A stretch of 23,038 nt of DNA. Source: a virus. The position numbers and the translations under genes are program-made. Numbering within the stretch: position 1 is the stretch's first letter; each line of letters starts with the position of its first letter. The DNA lies in the IMG/VR virus record IMGVR_UViG_3300020200_000189, positions 1 through 23,038 of that record, one strand, 5' to 3'. The notes below the pieces were generated by a model, which worked only from the letters and a program-made list of their open reading frames with translations, was not told where the DNA came from and searched no databases. Shown one piece after another: positions 1-7,026 of the stretch.

Positions 1-1
1 A

Positions 2-313
2 ACAACGGGAAGTATTACATACTCTCATGTTGGTTCTGGAACAACTGCTGTAAGTGCATCAGATACAGCTTTGGCAACAGTGATTGGTTCTAGACTAGCC
101 GCATCCACACGATATTCTGGTGGAAATGGTATTATCAATATAGATACTTTTTACACGGCTGGCGACAATAATGGAACCTGGGCTGAGTGTGGTTTATTTT
201 CTGCTTCTTCTGGTGGTTCTATGATTGCACGAAGATTATTAACTTCGACTTTTGCAAAATCTTCTTCTAACTCTGCGTTACTGGCATGGACTATAACCAT
301 GACTTCAAGTTAA
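2..313 (+). CDS. Tail-fibre / receptor-binding type structural protein (5' truncated)
   Basis: The reading frame is open from the first bases of the window, so the N-terminus lies outside it; an internal TTG at 71 is not the true start. About 103 residues are visible. They are rich in Gly, Ser, Thr and Ala. The order is a segment like VGSGTTAVSASDTAL, then DNNGTWAECGLF, then GGSMIARRLL, then a closing LLAWTITMTSS strand. That pattern (an 'effect of omission, element, sign, final beta strand' layout) recurs in distal tail proteins of many tailed phages, which is my basis for the call; the family match is from memory. It is followed after 1 nt by the next plus-strand gene and leads the tail cassette. 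It probably forms a beta-rich, trimeric tip or fibre domain. Confidence is good for a structural role and low for an exact function. Confidence 0.6.
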   Translation, partial: TTGSITYSHVGSGTTAVSASDTALATVIGSRLAASTRYSGGNGIINIDTFYTAGDNNGTWAECGLFSASSGGSMIARRLLTSTFAKSSSNSALLAWTITMTSS

Positions 314-314
314 A

Positions 315-683
315 ATGTCAAGCGTTAATTCTAGAAAAGACACAACTGCCGCAGACATTTTAAATCAACTTAGGCAAGATTTGTTAAGACGTAAAGCGGG
401 AAAAACGGCAAGAGAAAACATAACACCTGCTTACATCATACCAGCTAACGATTCAATAGCATTTACAGATTCATTAGATGAAGATCCACCATCAGCTTTA
501 GGTCTTGTCTTCAAATGTACCAATGATGCAGGTGCTGGAGTTACTCCGACTTCTCAAAGAGGAATAATTGAAGCATCAATAATTACAGAACCTAATGGAG
601 CTCAGATAGGAGCAGAAACAACAGATGGTTATGATGCTGGTGTTCATCAACCTGGTATTTGTGATACTTCAGAATTAATGTAA
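315..683 (+). CDS. Small tail-cassette protein, unknown function
   Basis: A 122-residue protein that starts at an ATG one base after the stop of the upstream tail gene. Residues 1-40 are charged and probably helical (DILNQLRQDLLRRKAGKTA). The remainder is beta-like and acidic, with Thr, Gly and Ala turns and a final stretch rich in Gly and Asp. There is no signal peptide, membrane segment or cysteine motif. The tight spacing and the position between two tail-type genes make a minor structural or tail-accessory role likely; that is inference from context. A T-rich tract follows its stop. I do not recognise a family. Confidence 0.6.
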   Translation: MSSVNSRKDTTAADILNQLRQDLLRRKAGKTARENITPAYIIPANDSIAFTDSLDEDPPSALGLVFKCTNDAGAGVTPTSQRGIIEASIITEPNGAQIGAETTDGYDAGVHQPGICDTSELM

Positions 684-699
684 ATAGTTCTCTTAGTTA

Positions 700-718
700 T
701 TTTTTTTCTCTTTGTTTT
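700..718 (+). terminator. T-rich candidate terminator
   Basis: Eight consecutive T (700-707) followed by a further T-rich stretch lies 16 nt after the stop at 683 and just before the ATG at 732. Archaeal polymerase terminates on T tracts on the non-template strand without needing a hairpin, and no strong hairpin is visible. It may attenuate rather than end transcription, since the next gene has no clear TATA box of its own. Confidence 0.4.
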
Positions 719-731
719 AAGCGAGAAGCTT

Positions 732-1121
732 ATGTTGGTTTTCAAAAACGAGGAGAACATCAAAAGTAAAAAAGATAAGGTATTAGAAGAAATTAATTTA
801 CTTTTACATAATCCAAACGATATTCTTGGTCTTTGTGGTCAGAATAGATATTTTTTAAATGGTTTGACAATACCAGAAGTTAAAAATCCAGGAATAAAAA
901 AAATGTTGAAAATTAAAAAATTACAATTAAAAATTTTAAAATATTTAGATCAAGAAAAACCTGAAAAGATTTATCAAGTTTTAGAAACAGAGAGTAAGAA
1001 ACTTTGTTCAAAGTGTGAAGGCTCAATAATTAATAATGATCCTGAATTAAAATGTGATAAAGATTTACTGCAAATGATTTTCTGTGATATGTTAAGACAG
1101 TCAATCAAGGTGATTAACTAA
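732..1121 (+). CDS. Lysine-rich hypothetical protein with a CxxC motif
   Basis: A 129-residue protein, very Lys, Leu and Ile rich and predicted mainly helical. Residues about 55-85 (KKMLKIKKLQLKILKYL and the following segment) look like amphipathic helix. A single CxxC (LCSKCEG) lies near residue 95, with further Cys near the C-terminus that could complete a metal site. Its composition is quite unlike the Gly/Thr-rich tail proteins on either side. Its stop overlaps the next start as TAATG at 1119-1123, so the two are probably translationally coupled. It could be a chaperone or assembly factor for the neighbouring tail protein, in the way fibre chaperones sit beside fibre genes, but that is only inference. 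No family recognised. Confidence 0.6.
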   Translation: MLVFKNEENIKSKKDKVLEEINLLLHNPNDILGLCGQNRYFLNGLTIPEVKNPGIKKMLKIKKLQLKILKYLDQEKPEKIYQVLETESKKLCSKCEGSIINNDPELKCDKDLLQMIFCDMLRQSIKVIN

Positions 1122-1855
1122 TGGGTTCTAATTCAGGAATTTGGGATATAGCCGATATTATCAGTGCATCTAGAATGAATAGAAAAACATTGATAGCAGA
1201 CACAGGTACCAATTTAAATGGTTTAGCAACTACTTTTGGTGGTCAATTAGCGTTTTGCACTACAACAGGATCTGGTTTTACTGCGGAACAACTTTATCAA
1301 AGAAACTCTGGTAACACTGCATGGGTTGCCATAACTTCTGTTGGAAAACAGGATTTGTATTGGGGTTCTCCAGCTTGGTGGGCAAGAAGCAATAATGGTG
1401 CTGGTGGTCTTACAAGAACAGAATTGACAACAAATAAAATCAATCTTCAAACGTTTGATTTTGATACAGCAACACAAGAATTTGTTCAAACTATTATGCA
1501 GTTACCTCGAAATTGGGATAAAGGTACCATTAAGTTTACACCACATTGGACAGCCGCTAGTGGTTCTGGTGGAGTTGTGTGGGCGTTACAAGGACAAGCG
1601 TTTTCTAATGATGATGCTTTAGATACTGCATTAGGAACAGAACAAACAAGTACCGACACATTAATTACAGCTAATGATGAACATCTTGGTCCTCAAAGTG
1701 CGGCAATAACTATTGGTGGTTCACCAACCGATGAAGATTTGTTGATTTTGCAACTAAAACGAAACGTGTCTGATGCTAGCGATACACTTGGAGTTGATGC
1801 GTTATTACTTGGCATCACATTAGAAATTTCATTAGATAGTTCTATTGCCGTGTGA
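1121..1855 (+). CDS. Tail-associated beta-rich structural protein
   Basis: A 244-residue protein. The N-terminal half carries a trimeric-fibre-like Gly/Thr/Asn composition. The C-terminal half (about residues 105-244) contains FDFDTATQEFVQ, NWDKGTIKFTPHW, VVWALQGQAFSNDDALDTA, and a closing DTLGVDALLLGITLEI strand. This succession is characteristic of a jelly-roll-like domain common in tail-tip or decoration proteins of tailed phages; the match is by memory of the family pattern. It would act in the virion, probably at the tail tip in adsorption. It overlaps the upstream gene by one base (TAATG) and is followed after 4 nt by the LamG-like gene, so it belongs to one polycistronic tail unit. No cysteine-based metal site and no signal peptide. 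Confidence 0.65.
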   Translation: MGSNSGIWDIADIISASRMNRKTLIADTGTNLNGLATTFGGQLAFCTTTGSGFTAEQLYQRNSGNTAWVAITSVGKQDLYWGSPAWWARSNNGAGGLTRTELTTNKINLQTFDFDTATQEFVQTIMQLPRNWDKGTIKFTPHWTAASGSGGVVWALQGQAFSNDDALDTALGTEQTSTDTLITANDEHLGPQSAAITIGGSPTDEDLLILQLKRNVSDASDTLGVDALLLGITLEISLDSSIAV

Positions 1856-1859
1856 TCTT

Positions 1860-2918
1860 ATGTGTGTGCCTTTATTTGTGCCATTTAGTGTTAGAAATCA
1901 AATCATAAACGAAAACAACACAAAACAAAAAGACATAATCGAATTTCCAACAAATAAACAATATCAGATTCTCCTCTCATATATGCCTGAAAAAAATATC
2001 TATACTGGTGTCCAAAAAAGAATAAACGATAAATGGTATAACAAAAAAGCAAGAAATAGTTTTTCTACCCCTTACGAAGCTTTTAAAAATGGTTGGAGTG
2101 ACGATCAGATTAAAGAGTGGATTAGAACACATCCGATTAAAGGTAGTTCAACAACATTACTTACGATGTCTGGTAATATGTTTGCATCATTAAATCGTAC
2201 TACTACCGGCACTAACCCAGGACTAAAAGCTTACTGGAAATTTAACGAAACTTCCGGTAATATTCTAAATTCATCACAGGAAGCAGAAAGCTCTGGTTCG
2301 TCTGCTGAATTACTTGTGACTGGCATGTCCTACAACCAAGCTCAAGGTCCGTTTAATAAGGCGGGTCGACTTGATGGAGTGGATGATTTTCTCAAAACTA
2401 GCACATTAAGATTTAACGAGATGCATAAAAATAATGCAAAATGGACAGTCTGTATGTGGATGCGAGTTACTTCGCTTGGTGATGAGGATATAATCTGGCA
2501 CAACACACAAGCAACCAATATTGGTATTGATTTCAGAAAAACTCCTGATGACGCATTTATACTTTATATTAGAAATGCTGGCACACCAGTAATTAACTAC
2601 GATAGTATTGCTACAGCTGGTTACATTCCAGACAATACAAACTGGCATTTTTACGTTACATCTTTTGATCATTCACTCGCTTCAAATAATGCAAGAACAA
2701 AACGCGATGATTCAAACCTCATTCAAATAGGGAATGATGGCACGCCTTCAACTTCTGATACAGGCGATCCAGTTCATATCGGTTGTCGTTCAAATGGGAA
2801 TACATCTCAAGCATTGCCAGCATATCTGTCAGAATGGTCACTTTTCTATGCTGATTTAATTTCAGATACAAGAGCAACCACGCTTTATAATTCTGGAAAT
2901 GGAAAGGAGATCTATTAG
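1860..2918 (+). CDS. LamG / concanavalin A-like lectin domain protein (probable adsorption protein)
   Basis: 352 residues from the ATG at 1860; a TTG at 1845 in the same frame overlaps the upstream gene and is less likely. Residues about 1-110 are basic and contain a helix-turn motif (STPYEAFKNGWSDDQIKEWI). From about residue 130 onward is a LamG-type jelly roll. Its marks are LKAYWKFNETSGNILNSS (typical first strand), AGRLDGVDDFL, WTVCMWMRVTSL, WHFYVTSFDHS, a segment ending VHIGCRSNG, and the closing YLSEWSLFYADLISD. Such domains bind carbohydrate and are frequent at phage tail tips, so a role in binding host surface glycans is probable. It sits 4 nt after the upstream structural gene, and its 3' end carries the AAGGAG that precedes the next gene. 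Confidence 0.75.
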   Translation: MCVPLFVPFSVRNQIINENNTKQKDIIEFPTNKQYQILLSYMPEKNIYTGVQKRINDKWYNKKARNSFSTPYEAFKNGWSDDQIKEWIRTHPIKGSSTTLLTMSGNMFASLNRTTTGTNPGLKAYWKFNETSGNILNSSQEAESSGSSAELLVTGMSYNQAQGPFNKAGRLDGVDDFLKTSTLRFNEMHKNNAKWTVCMWMRVTSLGDEDIIWHNTQATNIGIDFRKTPDDAFILYIRNAGTPVINYDSIATAGYIPDNTNWHFYVTSFDHSLASNNARTKRDDSNLIQIGNDGTPSTSDTGDPVHIGCRSNGNTSQALPAYLSEWSLFYADLISDTRATTLYNSGNGKEIY

Positions 2919-3119
2919 ATGACAAAATATTTTCTTGAAATTTTTGAAACGCAAGACGAAATTAAATCCCTAAAAAATCAGATTGAAACCAATACCTTAA
3001 AGGAAGCTCAGGATTTAAAATTAGCAACAACCCTACTCGCAAACCAATCTATCAGGATCCATATTTGCAAGCATGGTGACGAAGGAAATGAAAATAATCT
3101 ACCATGTGAAGTGATATAA
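2919..3119 (+). CDS. Small coiled-coil-like protein
   Basis: A 66-residue protein starting directly after the upstream stop. An AAGGAG at 2904-2909, with nine bases to the ATG, is a good Shine-Dalgarno and fixes the start. Residues 1-45 form a probable helix (FETQDEIKSLKNQIETNTLKE). The tail is short and polar, with two Cys and two His (HICKHGDEG and a later Cys) that might bind metal. It is probably a small accessory or assembly protein of the tail module. No family recognised. Confidence 0.55.
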   Translation: MTKYFLEIFETQDEIKSLKNQIETNTLKEAQDLKLATTLLANQSIRIHICKHGDEGNENNLPCEVI

Positions 3120-3174
3120 TCAAGGAGCTCTAATTTTTTGGTCGGCTATGTTGTATTTCATTTGAGTTGAGAAG

Positions 3175-3381
3175 ATGAATATGGTCATAATAAGCTATGT
3201 TGAAGATGTTAATAGTATGAAACCTAAGATAATAGTAGTTGACCCCCAGAATTCTAATAAAAATGATGAAATAGACGTAATTAAATTCATGATTGATTTA
3301 ATGAGAACCAGCACTCAGAATGGAACAATTGACTTTATAAACCCATGGTCTAGCTCGGTAGACATAACAAAGAATTTGTAG
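3175..3381 (+). CDS. Small hypothetical protein
   Basis: A 68-residue protein with two possible starts (ATG at 3175 and the third codon, also ATG). It is predicted as a strand (NMVIISYVEDV), a second strand (PKIIVVDPQN) and an amphipathic helix (DEIDVIKFMIDLMRTS), giving a small alpha/beta protein. No metal site, signal or membrane segment. There is no clear TATA box or Shine-Dalgarno. It lies 55 nt after the previous gene and 12 nt before the repeat-rich fibre gene, at the point where the gene style changes. Function unknown; coding assignment is moderately supported. Confidence 0.45.
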   Translation: MNMVIISYVEDVNSMKPKIIVVDPQNSNKNDEIDVIKFMIDLMRTSTQNGTIDFINPWSSSVDITKNL

Positions 3382-3393
3382 GCGTAATACTCT

Positions 3394-4989
3394 ATGGTAC
3401 AAAGAGTATTCCAACCAAATGTGTTTCAGAATGATGTATTCCAGGTATTGAATACTATAGTAAAAACTGTAAACGAAACAGAACAGGAAGTAGAGGGAAT
3501 TTTATACCATAGAGACCTGGTTAGGTTGAAAGCCGAAACAACTAATCTCGTAGAAACTGACCCAACAAGTGGTGTGTTTCAGAGCAGCGTCTTCCAAACT
3601 AATGTATTCCAGAACAAAGGAAAAAGTATTTTAGTGATATCAGGATTCGTTAGAAAGATAAATGAGACTGTGGAATTATCAGAGTTGGTGAGCGGATTAA
3701 GGGATGGATTTACATTCTCTAATGGTTCATTAATAGCAAGAATAGCTGAAACCGTACAACTTGGTGAAGCAAAGAATTTCGCAAGGTCTTTACTTAGATT
3801 AATATCTGAAACAGTAGAAAAGGTAGAAAACACTGTTAGATTAAGAGTAAGATTAAGACATATAGATGAAAGTGAGAGTATTAATGAGATTGCTCCTGGA
3901 AATGATGTTTTTCAAAACAATGTGTTCCAAAATAATGTATTTCAGATAGGTGGAAGAGGAATAGTAAAAATAGGAGGGTTTGTCAAATTGATATATGAAA
4001 CATTGGAAATTTCTGAACTAATAAAGGGAATAAGAAATGGATTTTCTATGGGAGGGGGAGCACTAATAGGAAGAATAAATGAAACCGTACAACTTGTGGA
4101 ATCAGTCTTAGGACCAAGAACCATGAAAAGAGTACTAAATGAAACTTTGGAAATACCAGAACTTGTCTCAAAACTAAAATCAGTTATAATGCATGTCAAT
4201 GAAACTATACAGATATTAATGATACAACATATATTTCAACCCGATGTATTCCAGCAAAATGTATTTGGACAAGGTAATGCTCTTGTGAGATTCCGAGACA
4301 GATTCAGGCCAATCAATGAAACAATTGAGATTGTAGAGTCAGTACCGCGTAACAAATTCATCAAGATTCTAATCAATGAAATAGAGCAAATATCGGAAGC
4401 AATAAGAATGTTAAGAGGTGAATTCAGCGGTGGTGCTGGCTCATTAGTAGCACTTGTGTCAGAAACACAGAGAATATTCGAGACATTACACAACCCAAGA
4501 ACCATGAAAAGAATACTAAATGAAGTTATGGAAATAGAAGAATTACGTATAATAAAAGTAGTTCTCTTAAAGGTAGTGAATGAAACATTGGAAATTTCAG
4601 ACGCTATATTAAAAACCAGAACAATGAAAAGGCTTATAGATGAAACAGAGGAGATAATAGATTCCATAAATAGAAAGGGATTTCTCAGAGTCGTAATTAA
4701 TGAAATAATAGAACTTGTAGAGTCAGTACCGCGTAACAAATTCATCAAGATTCTAATCAATGAAATAATGAATATTGTGGAATCCGTATCACGAACAGGC
4801 GTAACACATCTAAAAATAATAAATGAGGTAGAACAAATACAGGAGTCAGTTGTAAAGAAAACTAGTCTTGGTTCTGGATCAGAAAGCCAGTCAGTATCAA
4901 CATCCTCTACGGCAAAAACAGCACAAACGTTTCCATCAGGTGAGGGACAAAGCGTGAAAACTTTAAGTACAACGGTGTCAAGTGAATAA
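3394..4989 (+). CDS. Repeat-built fibre protein with NET/E 20-residue repeats and VFQ triplets
   Basis: 531 residues built almost entirely of repeats. About 19 copies of a unit centred on (N/S/A)ET-x-E-I-x-E occur near residues 27, 47, 90, 118, 138, 157, 201, 229, 249, 269, 308, 328, 356, 376, 396, 416, 436, 456 and 476. Spacing is usually exactly 20 residues, with a few 28-residue steps that carry a Gly-rich insert. Four clusters of VFQ-x-x-VFQ-x-x-VFQ (near residues 5, 61, 172 and 280) separate the blocks; such triplets are known in phage structural proteins. The C-terminal 45 residues are Ser/Thr-rich and disordered. There is no signal peptide. The regular period suggests an extended solenoid or helical stalk, probably a tail fibre or whisker. 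It is followed after 2 nt by the baseplate-like gene. Internal DNA repeats include an exact 53-bp copy. Confidence 0.7.
   Translation: MVQRVFQPNVFQNDVFQVLNTIVKTVNETEQEVEGILYHRDLVRLKAETTNLVETDPTSGVFQSSVFQTNVFQNKGKSILVISGFVRKINETVELSELVSGLRDGFTFSNGSLIARIAETVQLGEAKNFARSLLRLISETVEKVENTVRLRVRLRHIDESESINEIAPGNDVFQNNVFQNNVFQIGGRGIVKIGGFVKLIYETLEISELIKGIRNGFSMGGGALIGRINETVQLVESVLGPRTMKRVLNETLEIPELVSKLKSVIMHVNETIQILMIQHIFQPDVFQQNVFGQGNALVRFRDRFRPINETIEIVESVPRNKFIKILINEIEQISEAIRMLRGEFSGGAGSLVALVSETQRIFETLHNPRTMKRILNEVMEIEELRIIKVVLLKVVNETLEISDAILKTRTMKRLIDETEEIIDSINRKGFLRVVINEIIELVESVPRNKFIKILINEIMNIVESVSRTGVTHLKIINEVEQIQESVVKKTSLGSGSESQSVSTSSTAKTAQTFPSGEGQSVKTLSTTVSSE
4331..4383 (+). repeat. 53-bp direct repeat, copy 1
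   Basis: This segment inside the fibre gene is identical at every base to 4715-4767, 384 bp downstream (128 codons, so in frame). It encodes residues IVESVPRNKFIKILINEI. Such identity over 53 bp, while neighbouring repeat units have diverged, points to recent duplication or gene conversion. Confidence 0.9.
4715..4767 (+). repeat. 53-bp direct repeat, copy 2
   Basis: Exact copy of 4331-4383 in the same reading frame of the fibre gene. The flanking codons differ (GAG versus ATG directly after), which bounds the identical tract. Confidence 0.9.
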
Positions 4990-4991
4990 AT

Positions 4992-5354
4992 ATGGGTGCC
5001 GGTTCTGTCAACATGCGTGGAAGGGACGTTATATTCAATATCAAAGTGGGAGATAGAAGAGTGTTATTACTTAATCTAAAAGACTCCTCTGCGGCAGCAA
5101 AGGATTTATCAAACACGACAACATATGCAACATGTACGTGGAAAGTGTGGAAACCAGATGGAACACTTATCATAAATGCTTCCGGTTCATTCACAAATAG
5201 GTCGTCTGGACAGGTATCATACAGTCTAACCGCGGCAGATACAGTAATTGCTAATGCAGGAAATTGGGAGGGGGAAGTAGAATTTTTTAACTCAAGTTCA
5301 GTTTTATCTGATATCTCAGAAACATTTAATTTCAATATTCTAGAATCATACTAA
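4992..5354 (+). CDS. BppU-like baseplate protein, Ig-type domain
   Basis: 120 residues, ATG 2 nt after the fibre gene's stop. It shows the strand order of the BppU N-terminal Ig-like domain: an opening DVIFNIKVGDRRVLLLNLKD, then a segment ending WKVWKPDGTLIINASG, then GQVSYSLTAADTVIANAG, then NWEGEVEFFNSSS, and a closing ETFNFNILES strand. The combination of 'PDG', 'G-x-V-x-Y-x-LTAADT' and 'G-x-W-x-x-EVEF' is the family's signature as I know it. These domains attach receptor-binding proteins to the baseplate or tail tip, which fits the preceding fibre gene. It ends the tail cassette; the next gene has its own archaeal promoter 8 nt after this stop. Confidence 0.65.
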   Translation: MGAGSVNMRGRDVIFNIKVGDRRVLLLNLKDSSAAAKDLSNTTTYATCTWKVWKPDGTLIINASGSFTNRSSGQVSYSLTAADTVIANAGNWEGEVEFFNSSSVLSDISETFNFNILESY

Positions 5355-5361
5355 GATAACA

Positions 5362-5369
5362 TTTATATT
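5362..5369 (+). promoter_or_regulatory. Archaeal TATA box for the Cas4-like nuclease gene
   Basis: TTTATATT lies 31 nt upstream of the ATG at 5393, the spacing expected for leaderless transcripts. It starts 8 nt after the tail cassette ends, so it marks the beginning of a separate transcription unit. Confidence 0.7.
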
Positions 5370-5392
5370 ACTTAAAATTAACCGTATAATCA

Positions 5393-6166
5393 ATGGTATT
5401 AAAATCAGATATTAGAGATGCTGCATATTTTGCCTTTCGTAAGTCCCAAATAAAGGCAATGATGATAGAAAGATTGGACTGTATTCATGTAAGTGATTTG
5501 ATAAAACCATGCATGAGAAACGTTATTTACAATAAAGAAACACCAGAGCATTCAATAGATACGGAAAAAATGAGACCATTGTTCCTGGGGCAGGCAATAC
5601 ATGAAGTTACTGACATGTCAACACCAAACATACAAGGACTGCCGGTAACACATGAACTACCATTATATTATAATTGGCTCCATAAATCTCCATGTAAAAA
5701 AGAAGATATATTAAATGCTGTTAACAAATATGACTATATAACGGGAAAGATAGATGATATAATAGAAGTTAATGGGGAACTGGTTATTTGTGATAAAAAG
5801 ACAACGGGAAGTATAGATTATTTCAAATCCAGGGATGATAGAAATCAGGGACCGAATGACTCACACAGGATGCAGATTAACATATATGCCACATTATTAA
5901 AAATATGTTATAATGTAGACGTATGTTGGGGGTGTAACATCTATTATCCAACTAAATTAGTCGACAATAAAAAAGAATTCATAGTTCCCATACCGTATAA
6001 ACTTGAAGATAAGGACAAAACATATGAGATCATTCAGAATAAGGCAATACTGATAAAGGAGTTCATGGAAAAAAAAATACTCCCTATAAGAACAAAATGT
6101 TATCTCTGTGATGGAATGTGCGACCATGCAGCCAAGTGTTTTATGGATGACAGAGTAAAATGGTAG
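5393..6166 (+). CDS. Cas4/RecB-like PD-(D/E)XK nuclease with probable 4Fe-4S cluster
   Basis: A 257-residue protein that probably degrades or processes DNA ends. Visible nuclease motifs are His70 in FLGQAIHE, Asp121/122 in GKIDD, the D-x-K of ICDKKT (Asp134, Lys136), and Q-x-x-x-Y (Gln161, Tyr165 in MQINIYATLL). Cysteines are placed as in Cas4: Cys40 in PCMRNVIY before the core, and Cys236, 239, 243 and 249 in CYLCDGMCDHAAKC after it, suggesting an iron-sulfur cluster. The ATG at 5393 is fixed by the TATA box at 5362. No cas1, cas2 or CRISPR array is nearby, so this is a stand-alone viral Cas4-like enzyme, most simply for recombination or replication end-processing. Its last codons overlap a zinc microprotein gene at 6160. 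Confidence 0.8.
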   Translation: MVLKSDIRDAAYFAFRKSQIKAMMIERLDCIHVSDLIKPCMRNVIYNKETPEHSIDTEKMRPLFLGQAIHEVTDMSTPNIQGLPVTHELPLYYNWLHKSPCKKEDILNAVNKYDYITGKIDDIIEVNGELVICDKKTTGSIDYFKSRDDRNQGPNDSHRMQINIYATLLKICYNVDVCWGCNIYYPTKLVDNKKEFIVPIPYKLEDKDKTYEIIQNKAILIKEFMEKKILPIRTKCYLCDGMCDHAAKCFMDDRVKW

Positions 6167-6270
6167 GTTGGACGTATAAAAAAGGGCATTGTTATTTATG
6201 TAATTCTTCGTGTGACATGGAATCATATTTTCATGAAAAATGTTTTGATGAGTATTATGAGGATGATTAA
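6160..6270 (+). CDS. 36-residue zinc-binding microprotein
   Basis: ATG at 6160 lies inside the last codons of the nuclease gene (7-nt overlap, ATGGTAG) and the frame runs to TAA at 6268-6270. The product contains KKGHCYLCNSSCDMESYF followed by HEKCF: C-x2-C-x3-C and H-x2-C, enough for one zinc knuckle, with an acidic tail. It echoes the CYLCDGMC sequence at the end of the upstream nuclease, so it might derive from or mimic that cysteine cluster. The next gene starts 3 nt later, so it is part of a tight operon. Function unknown. Confidence 0.6.
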   Translation: MVGWTYKKGHCYLCNSSCDMESYFHEKCFDEYYEDD

Positions 6271-6273
6271 AAT

Positions 6274-7026
6274 ATGAAGTATTTCTATTTTAATGTTAAC
6301 AATAAGACACAATCAATAGCATTAAAAGAGTGCGGTGTAAAGAATGTCATGTTATCATATAAATATGTTAAAAAAAATTACGATTCTTATGTGAAACATT
6401 ATGAGCGAATATTTCTTAATCCAGGAGAAGATGATGATATAGATGGGTATTATGAATTTGTTAGAAGTAAGAAAGCACATTTGGCTACACAGTATGATTT
6501 TTCCGATGATTTGGAAAAAAATCATAAAAGTTGGCAAAAATCCGTAGAGATGAATTCTCCAGTATTACCAGTATTACATGGTAATTACATACAAAACCTG
6601 GGAAAATTAAATCTAACTCCTAATTCATATGTCTGTCTTGGAAAAATGGTAGGACACATAGAGGAAGATGAGCAACTAAGAAAATTACCAAGGAGTTTTA
6701 TTTATCATGGACTTGCTAAGGGAAGATGGATGAAGAGTGATGTTATAGAATCTATTGATAGTTCTACATGGTTGTCAGGAGTTCGTGGGAGAAAGACAGA
6801 TGTTTATAATTCCCCCTCAATTACATTTGGAAGAAAAGGAAGGATGGATCTTGCACTTACTAGAGCAGCGTGTGAAAAGTATAAAGAATATCTTGAATTA
6901 GTCGGATTAAAGATTGAGCAGGTCCTAGAAGGGGATTATAGAGCACTGCTAAAAATTCCAATTGCATTATATTATATGCCAATGTTTAAGACTCTGGGGG
7001 TTTTTGAAGAGAACTTTCATCTTTAA
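6274..7026 (+). CDS. TIM-barrel protein resembling tRNA-guanine transglycosylase / DpdA
   Basis: A 250-residue protein. It has an alternation of strands and helices with VLPVLHGNYIQNL (residues 97-109), YVCLGKMVG (119-127), then FIYHGLAKGRW (142-152) followed by VIESIDSSTW (157-166). In the TGT family the late-barrel motif 'H-x-L-G-x-G' precedes 'x-D-x-x-D-(S/C)', where the Asp is the nucleophile; Asp162 here is the likely equivalent. It is shorter than bacterial TGT (about 370) and lacks the usual zinc-binding C-x-C-x2-C. It is closer to phage DpdA-like proteins, which insert 7-deazaguanines into DNA. That assignment is inference from motif order. If correct, it would modify viral DNA against host restriction. 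No queuosine precursor genes are in this window. The 3' end overlaps a leftward gene by 41 nt. Confidence 0.5.
   Translation: MKYFYFNVNNKTQSIALKECGVKNVMLSYKYVKKNYDSYVKHYERIFLNPGEDDDIDGYYEFVRSKKAHLATQYDFSDDLEKNHKSWQKSVEMNSPVLPVLHGNYIQNLGKLNLTPNSYVCLGKMVGHIEEDEQLRKLPRSFIYHGLAKGRWMKSDVIESIDSSTWLSGVRGRKTDVYNSPSITFGRKGRMDLALTRAACEKYKEYLELVGLKIEQVLEGDYRALLKIPIALYYMPMFKTLGVFEENFHL

Noticed and set aside
3122-3164. AAGGAG followed by a TTG-initiated frame
   Set aside because: The frame is only about ten codons and encodes nothing recognisable; the sequence is probably a chance or relic ribosome site.
4236-4760. A long leftward frame (174 residues) opposite the fibre gene
   Set aside because: Its repeated Ser/Ile pattern is simply the reverse complement of the NET/E repeats; no promoter or ribosome site faces it.
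3394-4989. CRISPR array suggested by regular repeats
   Set aside because: The repeats are in-frame coding units without constant direct repeats and unique spacers, and the Cas4-like gene nearby has no cas1 or cas2.
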